A DNA stretch of 11,429 nt from contig CAYYMT010000112.1 of the NCBI GenBank assembly GCA_964472715.1, positions 1-11,429 on the forward strand. Reading direction: 5' to 3'. The first letter of the stretch is position 1; the number at the start of each line of letters is the position of its first letter. The translations under genes and the position numbers were made by a program. Shown in pieces: positions 6,835 through 11,429 of this stretch. The DNA is from JAFGTP01 sp964472715. GTDB lineage: Bacteria; Fidelibacterota; UBA2242; JAFGTP01. The notes under the pieces were generated by a model. That model did no database searches. It was given only the letters and a program-made list of their open reading frames with translations, and was not told where the DNA came from.

Positions 6835-8257
6835 TAAGATACTAAGCGTCTCAGGAAATGTAATTACAGTCAGAGCTTCCGGTGTTTCTTATGAAGAACT
6901 GGCTGAAATTAAAACCCGCCGTGGTAAATCTCTTGCCCAGGTGATCAAACTTGATGAAGATTTAGTGTCTCTTCAGGTCTTTGCCGGTAGCCAGGGAATT
7001 GCCACCAATGATGAAGTTCGCTTCCTCGGCAACCCCATGCGCGTTACATTTTCTGAAGATATGTTAGGACGAGTGTTCAATGGTAGTGGTGTACCCCGGG
7101 ACAAAGGCCCCTCCCTTAGTGACAACCTGATTGAAATTGCCGGCCCCTCAGTGAATCCTGCGAAAAGAATTATTCCGGAAAACATGATCAGAACCAACAT
7201 TCCCATGATCGATGTGTTCAACTCCCTGGTAAGGTCACAGAAACTGCCGATTTTCTCAGTTTCCGGTGAACCCTATAACCAGCTCCTGGCGCGAATTGCC
7301 ATGCAGGCGGAAGTTGATACCATTATTCTTGGCGGCATTGGTTTGAAATATGATGAATATATGTATTTTAAAAATGAATTGGAAAAAGGCGGCGCTCTGG
7401 ACCGTACCGTATTTTTTATGCATACGGCTTCCGATCCCATAGTAGAGGGTTTGATGGTTCCCGATCTGTCTCTGGCAGTGGCGGAAAAATTCGCTCTCAA
7501 TGGCAAAGATGTACTGGTACTATTGACGGACATGACCAACTTCTCCGATTCATTAAAAGAAATTGCCATCACTATGGAACAGGTGCCCTCCAATCGTGGA
7601 TATCCCGGCGACCTCTACTCTCAGTTGGCGGCCCGCTATGAAAAAGCCGTTGATTTTGAAGGCTCCGGATCAGTCACTATTCTGGCGGTAACCACGATGC
7701 CCGGTGATGATGTCACCCACCCGGTACCGGATAATACCGGATATATTACCGAGGGTCAGTTTTATCTGAGAAACGGCCGTATCGAACCCTTTGGTTCCTT
7801 AAGTCGTCTGAAACAGCAGGTCAATGATAAAACCCGGGATGACCATCGCGCTATTATGGATGGAATGATTCAGTTATACGCTGACTACAATGAAACTGAA
7901 GAAAAACGGTCAATGGGATTCCGCATGACTGACTGGGATAAAAAATTGCTTAAATATGGCGAAATGTTTGAGTCGGGAATGATGGACCTTTCCGTCAATA
8001 TTCCCCTGGAAAAAGCCCTGGACCGGGGTTGGGAAATCCTGGCTGAATGCTTTAAACCTGAAGAAACCGGATTGAAATCTGATTTGATTAAAAATTTCTG
8101 GCCCAAGAAAAGTGAAGCAAAGGATCTTGAAAAAGATGATTCAAAGTCAGAAAGTGTCGAGGAAGACAAAACAGATGCATCCAAAGGCAAGGATCAAAAA
8201 AAGGATAAGTCCGGGGACAAAAAAGATAAAAAAGATAACCCGACCAAGGAAAAATAA
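6818..8257 (+). CDS. atpB: V-type ATP synthase subunit B (non-catalytic), with charged C-terminal tail
   Basis: AtpB (479 aa) is the non-catalytic partner of AtpA in the hexameric head. It lacks a true P-loop, as expected: the site reads SVSGEPYNQLL (about 147-157) where the family has SGSGLPHNEL. The family blocks VPSNRGYPGDLYSQLAARYEKA, GDDVTHPVPDNTGYITEGQ and FGSLSRL are present. R330 in the last is the probable arginine finger acting on the ATP held by AtpA. The core ends near W428-P429. After it comes a 50-residue tail with 17 Lys and 16 Asp/Glu and almost no hydrophobic residues. The family usually ends near this point, so the tail is an extension. The start lies inside atpA (17-base overlap), with AAGGA at 6802-6806. 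The stop shares one base with atpD. Confidence 0.96.
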   Translation: MQKVYNKILSVSGNVITVRASGVSYEELAEIKTRRGKSLAQVIKLDEDLVSLQVFAGSQGIATNDEVRFLGNPMRVTFSEDMLGRVFNGSGVPRDKGPSLSDNLIEIAGPSVNPAKRIIPENMIRTNIPMIDVFNSLVRSQKLPIFSVSGEPYNQLLARIAMQAEVDTIILGGIGLKYDEYMYFKNELEKGGALDRTVFFMHTASDPIVEGLMVPDLSLAVAEKFALNGKDVLVLLTDMTNFSDSLKEIAITMEQVPSNRGYPGDLYSQLAARYEKAVDFEGSGSVTILAVTTMPGDDVTHPVPDNTGYITEGQFYLRNGRIEPFGSLSRLKQQVNDKTRDDHRAIMDGMIQLYADYNETEEKRSMGFRMTDWDKKLLKYGEMFESGMMDLSVNIPLEKALDRGWEILAECFKPEETGLKSDLIKNFWPKKSEAKDLEKDDSKSESVEEDKTDASKGKDQKKDKSGDKKDKKDNPTKEK

Positions 8258-8868
8258 TGGCAAAGATTCGATTAACAAAAAACGAATTAAAAACACAAAA
8301 AGATCAATTAAAGCGCTTTACCCGCTACCTGCCTACTTTGGAACTAAAGAAGGCTCAATTGATCTCAGAAGTTCGTCGGATTAATCGCGAAATCAGTGAG
8401 ATCAGAGAAAAAATGGCCGCACAGGAAGCCGGTATCAAGCCATGGATTGATGTCTTTGGTGAGGATATTGACCTGAGCCAACTGTTCAGTGTCGAAGAAG
8501 TTATCACGGAAACCGGGAATATTGCCGGAATTGATATACCAATTTTTAAGGAGGTCAAATACGAAGAGAAGGAATATGATCTGTTCGACACGCCTCTCTG
8601 GGTTGACCGCGGACTGGAAGAAATTAAAAAGCATGTTGACCTGAAAATCAAAATATCAATTATGGAACAGCAGATTGAAGCCCTGGAAAAGGAACTGCAA
8701 ACAACGATTCAGCGCATCAACCTGTTCGATAAAATCAAGATCCCGGAAGCGAAAGCAGCCATCAAAAAGATACGGATATATCTTGGCGATGTGCAGACTG
8801 CCGAAGTGGTAAGAGGAAAAATCTCAAAGAAGAAAATTGAGAAGAAAAAAGAAAAGGCCATTGCATGA
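8257..8868 (+). CDS. atpD: V-type ATP synthase subunit D (central rotor stalk)
   Basis: AtpD (203 aa) forms the long coiled-coil shaft that turns inside the A3B3 head. The N-terminal helix (MAKIRLTKNELKTQKDQLKR, running to about residue 60) and the C-terminal helix (about 120-195) are the two antiparallel arms. Between them is the short globular part that contacts the lower rotor. The 'K.RLTKNELK.Q...L' opening is the bacterial (spirochaete/chlamydia/Bacteroidota) type. The C-terminus is very basic (SKKKIEKKKEKAIA). Length is normal. The start is supported by AAGGA at 8246-8250, six bases upstream. The ATG overlaps the atpB TAA by one base and the stop overlaps atpI by four. Subunit F, which normally binds D, has no gene here. 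Confidence 0.93.
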   Translation: MAKIRLTKNELKTQKDQLKRFTRYLPTLELKKAQLISEVRRINREISEIREKMAAQEAGIKPWIDVFGEDIDLSQLFSVEEVITETGNIAGIDIPIFKEVKYEEKEYDLFDTPLWVDRGLEEIKKHVDLKIKISIMEQQIEALEKELQTTIQRINLFDKIKIPEAKAAIKKIRIYLGDVQTAEVVRGKISKKKIEKKKEKAIA

Positions 8869-10688
8869 TTGTTAATATGAAAAAAGTCACTCTCCTAATG
8901 AGTGCTGACCATAAAAATCAGGCCCTGGAAAAGCTACGGCAAGTGGGGGTTCTACATATTCACAATGTAAACCAACCGGTTGACGAAAGTATTTCCTCAT
9001 TGCAGTCAGATATCAGTGCGGCGGAAAGCGCTTTGAAAGCATTGGAAGAAAATCGGGAAGAGGTCAATCAAAAAACAAAAGACAATCCTCATGAAATCGT
9101 CAAAGAATTTCACAAACTGGAAACCAAAAAAGAACGGTTGGAAGATGAAATCGTGGAAATTCTTGATGAATACAACTGGTATCAGAAATGGGGAAAAATC
9201 AATATCGATGATCTCGATTATCTGGCTGATAAAGGACTCTATGTAAAATTGTATGAAGCCGATAAATCGGTACAGAAAAAATTACCCGAAGATAAAATCG
9301 TCTTTGTTGTGGAGGAAACCAAAAGCGGCTTGTTGCTGGCGATGATTTCGGATGACAAAGATGCCAGACTTTTGGATTTGAAACCCGAGAGCCTTCCGGA
9401 AAACCCTTTTGATGAAGTAGAACGGGAAGTGGACGTCTATAAAAAACAAATCGGATCTGTTAAAAAGGAAATCAGGCAGCTGGCTGATTTTTATGATTTG
9501 ATAGAACTGTATAAAAATGACCTGGAACAAAAATTGGAATTTCAGTTGGTCAAGCACGGTATGGGTAGCGCGGAAGTCATCAGCTATCTCCAGGGCTATT
9601 GTCCGGAAGAAAAGATCGATGACCTGAAGCAAACCGCTGAAACAGCCGGCTGGGGCTATATGATCGATGAACCGGAAGAAACGGATAATCCGCCGACATT
9701 GCTAAAAAATGAAAAATGGGTGCGAATCATTCAGCCTGTTTTTGACTTTTTAGGTACTGTTCCGGGGTACAGAGAATATGATATCAGTCGCTATTTTCTG
9801 ATCTTTTTTGCAGTTTTCTTTGCCATGATCATCGGAGATGCAGGATATGGCGTACTGTTCTTACTGGGTGCGATCTTTGCCTACACAAAAGTAGATAAAG
9901 AGCAGAAAACACCTGAAGCATTAAAATTATTATTTTTGCTGAGTATTACAACGATTACCTGGGGAACCATTACCGGAAACTGGTTTGGTTCAGCTATCGT
10001 ATCTGGTCTTCCGCCGATGAAAGCCCTGACGATACCGCAGATTGCCACCTTTCCTGAATTATTTCCAGGACAGGAGATCGATGCTCAGTCTAAAATTATG
10101 TTCATTTGTTTTGTTCTCGCTTTAGTGCAGTTAGGGTTGGCAAATATAATGAATTTTATGAATGAATTCCCGTCGCTGAAAAGTTACTCCCATTTGGGCT
10201 GGTTGTCACTGATGGGTGGCTTGTTCTTTCTTGTACTGAACCTTGTATTAGGTCGGGATATGCCACAAGGAGGCATTGCTCAAATTTTAATCTATGGCGG
10301 ATTAGGAGGAATTATTGTTTTCGGCACCCAGGAAAAAGGTAAAAGTTTTATCAAAGGACTCTTGGGTGGACTTGGTGGGATATTCAATACCTTTCTTGAC
10401 TCCATTTCGTCCTTTTCAAACATTATTTCTTATATTAGACTTTTTGCTGTGGGTATGGCCTCTGTTGCTATTGCCTCCAGTTTTAATGAAATTGCCGCGC
10501 CGATGCTAAAAGGATTTGCATTTCCCGCCGGTATTCTCGTGTTATTGATTGGACACGGACTTAATATTGTGATGGGTATGCTCTCCGTAATTGTGCATGG
10601 CATTCGTCTTAATGTGCTGGAATTTTCTGGACAATTGGGAATCGAATGGAGTGGCTACAAATATAAACCGTTTAAAGATAAAAAATAA
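8865..10688 (+). CDS. atpI: V-type ATP synthase subunit I (membrane stator, subunit a)
   Basis: AtpI (607 aa) carries the ion half-channels against the proteolipid ring. Residues about 1-300 are the cytoplasmic arm: a MIVNMKKVTLL start typical of the family, two long coiled-coil helices (about 40-100 and 185-230) and a globular end that binds the stalk. From about 310 the protein is membrane-embedded with seven or eight hydrophobic segments. The conserved GDAGYG is at 324-329. The essential arginine is R525 in SYIRLFAVGMASVAIA, and the last segments contain HGLNIVMGMLSVIVHGIRLNVLEF, also a family block. Length is somewhat under the 640-700 aa of many homologues. AAAGG at 8853-8857 is seven bases before the first ATG. 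The start overlaps the atpD stop as ATGA. Confidence 0.95.
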   Translation: MIVNMKKVTLLMSADHKNQALEKLRQVGVLHIHNVNQPVDESISSLQSDISAAESALKALEENREEVNQKTKDNPHEIVKEFHKLETKKERLEDEIVEILDEYNWYQKWGKINIDDLDYLADKGLYVKLYEADKSVQKKLPEDKIVFVVEETKSGLLLAMISDDKDARLLDLKPESLPENPFDEVEREVDVYKKQIGSVKKEIRQLADFYDLIELYKNDLEQKLEFQLVKHGMGSAEVISYLQGYCPEEKIDDLKQTAETAGWGYMIDEPEETDNPPTLLKNEKWVRIIQPVFDFLGTVPGYREYDISRYFLIFFAVFFAMIIGDAGYGVLFLLGAIFAYTKVDKEQKTPEALKLLFLLSITTITWGTITGNWFGSAIVSGLPPMKALTIPQIATFPELFPGQEIDAQSKIMFICFVLALVQLGLANIMNFMNEFPSLKSYSHLGWLSLMGGLFFLVLNLVLGRDMPQGGIAQILIYGGLGGIIVFGTQEKGKSFIKGLLGGLGGIFNTFLDSISSFSNIISYIRLFAVGMASVAIASSFNEIAAPMLKGFAFPAGILVLLIGHGLNIVMGMLSVIVHGIRLNVLEFSGQLGIEWSGYKYKPFKDKK

Positions 10689-10689
10689 A

Positions 10690-10695
10690 AAGGAG
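10690..10695 (+). promoter_or_regulatory. strong ribosome binding site of atpK
   Basis: AAGGAG sits seven bases before the ATG at 10703, directly after the atpI stop. It is the only near-consensus site inside the operon after atpE. The other internal starts rely on overlaps or weaker sites. Extra translation of the proteolipid fits its multi-copy place in the ring. Confidence 0.75.
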
Positions 10696-10702
10696 ATTCT
10701 TT

Positions 10703-11155
10703 ATGAATATTGGATTAATAGGACCGGCCGCAGCATTAGGACTTGCAGCACTTGGCTCAGCACTGGGAACTGGTATCGCTTCTCAGGCCGCTGTAGGGGG
10801 TTGGAAAAAATGTTTCATCAATAACAAACCGGCGCCTTTCTTACTGGCCGCTTTTTCAGGTGCGCCTTTAACACAGACCATTTACGGGTTTTTATTAATG
10901 CTTTTCATTGGAAATAGTGTTGGAAACGTTTGGACAGAACTGACAATGTTCCACGCTGCCATTGGTGTTTTTGGTGGTATTGCCATGGGACTTTCAGCAT
11001 GGATGCAGGGAAAAGCAGCAGCCCGCTCCGCTGACGCCCTGGCAGAAACCGGTAAAGGTACTGCGCTATATTTTATGGTAATTGGTATTGTGGAAACTGT
11101 TGCACTTTTTGTGATGGTATTCTTACTCTTACTTGTTAACACAAAACCAGTGTAA
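10703..11155 (+). CDS. atpK: V-type ATP synthase subunit K (proteolipid ring, 16-kDa type)
   Basis: AtpK (150 aa) is a four-helix membrane protein made of two fused hairpins, like E. hirae NtpK and eukaryotic 16-kDa proteolipids. Helices are near 5-31, 45-72, 82-104 and 119-145. The two Gly/Ala-rich odd helices (GLAALGSALGTGIA; GVFGGIAMGLSAWMQGKAA) face the ring centre. The ion-binding Glu is E131 in GIVETVALF. Only one carboxylate is present per four-helix unit: helix 2 has APLTQTIYG instead. T57, Q58, Y61, Q102 and E131 line up with NtpK Thr64, Gln65, Tyr68, Gln110 and Glu139, the Na+ ligands or their neighbours. This suggests Na+ coupling. It is the last gene of the operon, with its own strong ribosome binding site, and is followed by a terminator. 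Confidence 0.95.
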   Translation: MNIGLIGPAAALGLAALGSALGTGIASQAAVGGWKKCFINNKPAPFLLAAFSGAPLTQTIYGFLLMLFIGNSVGNVWTELTMFHAAIGVFGGIAMGLSAWMQGKAAARSADALAETGKGTALYFMVIGIVETVALFVMVFLLLLVNTKPV

Positions 11156-11163
11156 ATTCAACC

Positions 11164-11183
11164 TATCAAAAAGTTATTTGATA
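11164..11183 (+). repeat. 7-bp inverted repeat just after atpK
   Basis: TATCAAA (11164-11170) and TTTGATA (11177-11183) are perfect arms around a six-base loop, eight bases after the atpK stop. No T run follows, so it is not a classical terminator. It could act as a 3'-end stabilising hairpin, or be chance in AT-rich DNA. Confidence 0.35.
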
Positions 11184-11217
11184 CCACCAATAGCTAGATA
11201 ATACAAATAAAACACTA

Positions 11218-11251
11218 AAAAGCAGAATGCTCGTATGAGGATTCTGCTTTT
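11218..11251. terminator. strong intrinsic terminator, probably bidirectional
   Basis: AAAAGCAGAAT (11218-11228) pairs perfectly with ATTCTGCTTTT (11241-11251). Inside, CTC/GAG (11230-11232 and 11237-11239) closes a GTAT loop across one G-G mismatch. A T-rich run ends the plus-strand copy, and an A-rich run precedes it, so the minus strand also ends in Ts. It lies between the converging atpK (+) and the minus-strand gene, where it can end both transcripts. Confidence 0.85.
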
Positions 11252-11289
11252 ATTATATGAAATAGCCTAATGCGTAACTACTATTGAGA

Positions 11290-11429
11290 TCAGGTCTCTT
11301 TGTCCTTATCCTTACCGTATTTTTTATTGTAATAGTCAGGATATAAGTCCTTCAGACAGTCTGGGCAAATACTGTGGGTAAATTTGGCCTCGGTTTTTTG
11401 GGAAATGTACTTTTCCACCGATTGCCAGT
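11290..11429 (-). CDS. C-terminal end of a PAS/response-regulator type signalling protein
   Basis: On the minus strand a frame runs from the window edge (first whole codon at 11427) to a TGA at 11292-11290, giving 45 residues. The gene's start is outside the window. It reads WQSVEKYISQKTEAKFTHSI, then CPDCLKDLYPDYYNKKYG, then a Lys/Asp tail. This matches the C-terminal module 'yW..ie.Yis.hs.a.FsHgiCP.C..klyp' that ends many PAS-domain and receiver-domain proteins. In those a second Cys pair (ICSSCKKIRD) lies about 10-20 residues upstream, here outside the window. The Cys pair (CPDC) suggests metal or redox binding, but the module's function is not established to my knowledge. It converges on the ATPase operon and shares the terminator. 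Confidence 0.75.
   Translation of the reverse strand, partial: WQSVEKYISQKTEAKFTHSICPDCLKDLYPDYYNKKYGKDKDKET

Noticed and set aside
8112..8384. A second plus-strand frame of 90 codons across the atpB/atpD junction
   Set aside because: It is the alternative frame of A-rich Lys codons. atpB and atpD both have strong family support in their own frames.
9282..9632. Minus-strand open frame of 116 codons inside atpI
   Set aside because: Antisense to the charged coiled-coil arm of AtpI. The Phe/Ile/Gln-rich product is what the reverse of Lys/Glu/Asp codons gives.
1..11429. CRISPR arrays, tRNA or rRNA genes, insertion sequences, phage or attachment sites
   Set aside because: I looked for regular repeats, cloverleaf-like segments, transposase motifs and terminal inverted repeats and saw none.

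Overview
The window (about 43-45% G+C by eye, strong AAGGAG-type ribosome binding sites, dense co-directional genes) looks like bacterial chromosome. The gene set suggests an anaerobic or fermentative Gram-negative bacterium of the broad Bacteroidota/Calditrichota/Cloacimonadota (FCB) neighbourhood. The evidence is an RND efflux pump followed by a small PII-like protein, and a V-type ATPase operon in the order E-DUF2764-A-B-D-I-K. That operon type is known from Bacteroidota-like bacteria, spirochaetes and chlamydiae. The phylum assignment is inference; there is no rRNA or other decisive marker here.

Region 1 (1-3633, + strand) is an efflux cluster. It holds the last 62 codons of a periplasmic adaptor (membrane fusion protein), a complete 1033-aa RND inner-membrane pump, and a 96-aa protein resembling the PII-like proteins encoded beside RND pumps. 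The adaptor and pump would work with an outer-membrane channel that is not in the window. The pump has a non-AcrB proton-relay pattern: one Asp in TM4 and Asn where AcrB has Lys940.

Region 2 (3634-4004) is a 371-bp AT-rich spacer. It holds a weak hairpin after the efflux cluster, a short reading frame split by one TGA that may be a gene relic, a good sigma70-like promoter (TTGCAA, 17 bp, TATATT) with CCGGTTA repeats over its -10 region, and the atpE ribosome binding site.

Region 3 (4005-11155, + strand) is a compact V-type ATPase operon of seven genes. Six are joined by start/stop overlaps (1, 4, 17, 1 and 4 nt). The last, the proteolipid atpK, has a 14-nt gap and its own strong ribosome binding site. 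AtpA and AtpB form the catalytic head, AtpD is the central rotor, AtpE the peripheral stalk, AtpI the membrane stator and AtpK the ion-carrying ring. The DUF2764 protein is probably the missing coupling subunit. No separate C, F or G/H genes are present. AtpK keeps the residue pattern of the Na+ site known from Enterococcus hirae NtpK, so a sodium-pumping or sodium-driven enzyme is likely. AtpB carries an unusual 50-residue Lys/Asp/Glu tail.

Region 4 (11156-11429) contains a small hairpin and a strong, probably bidirectional terminator. On the minus strand lies the last 45 codons of a protein with the Cys-rich C-terminal module found on PAS and response-regulator signalling proteins.

Most of the window is recognisable housekeeping and efflux machinery. 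I did not find a clearly new system. The points most worth a second look are the PII-like protein beside the pump, the reduced subunit set with the Na+ signature, the AtpB tail, and the interrupted small frame in the spacer.
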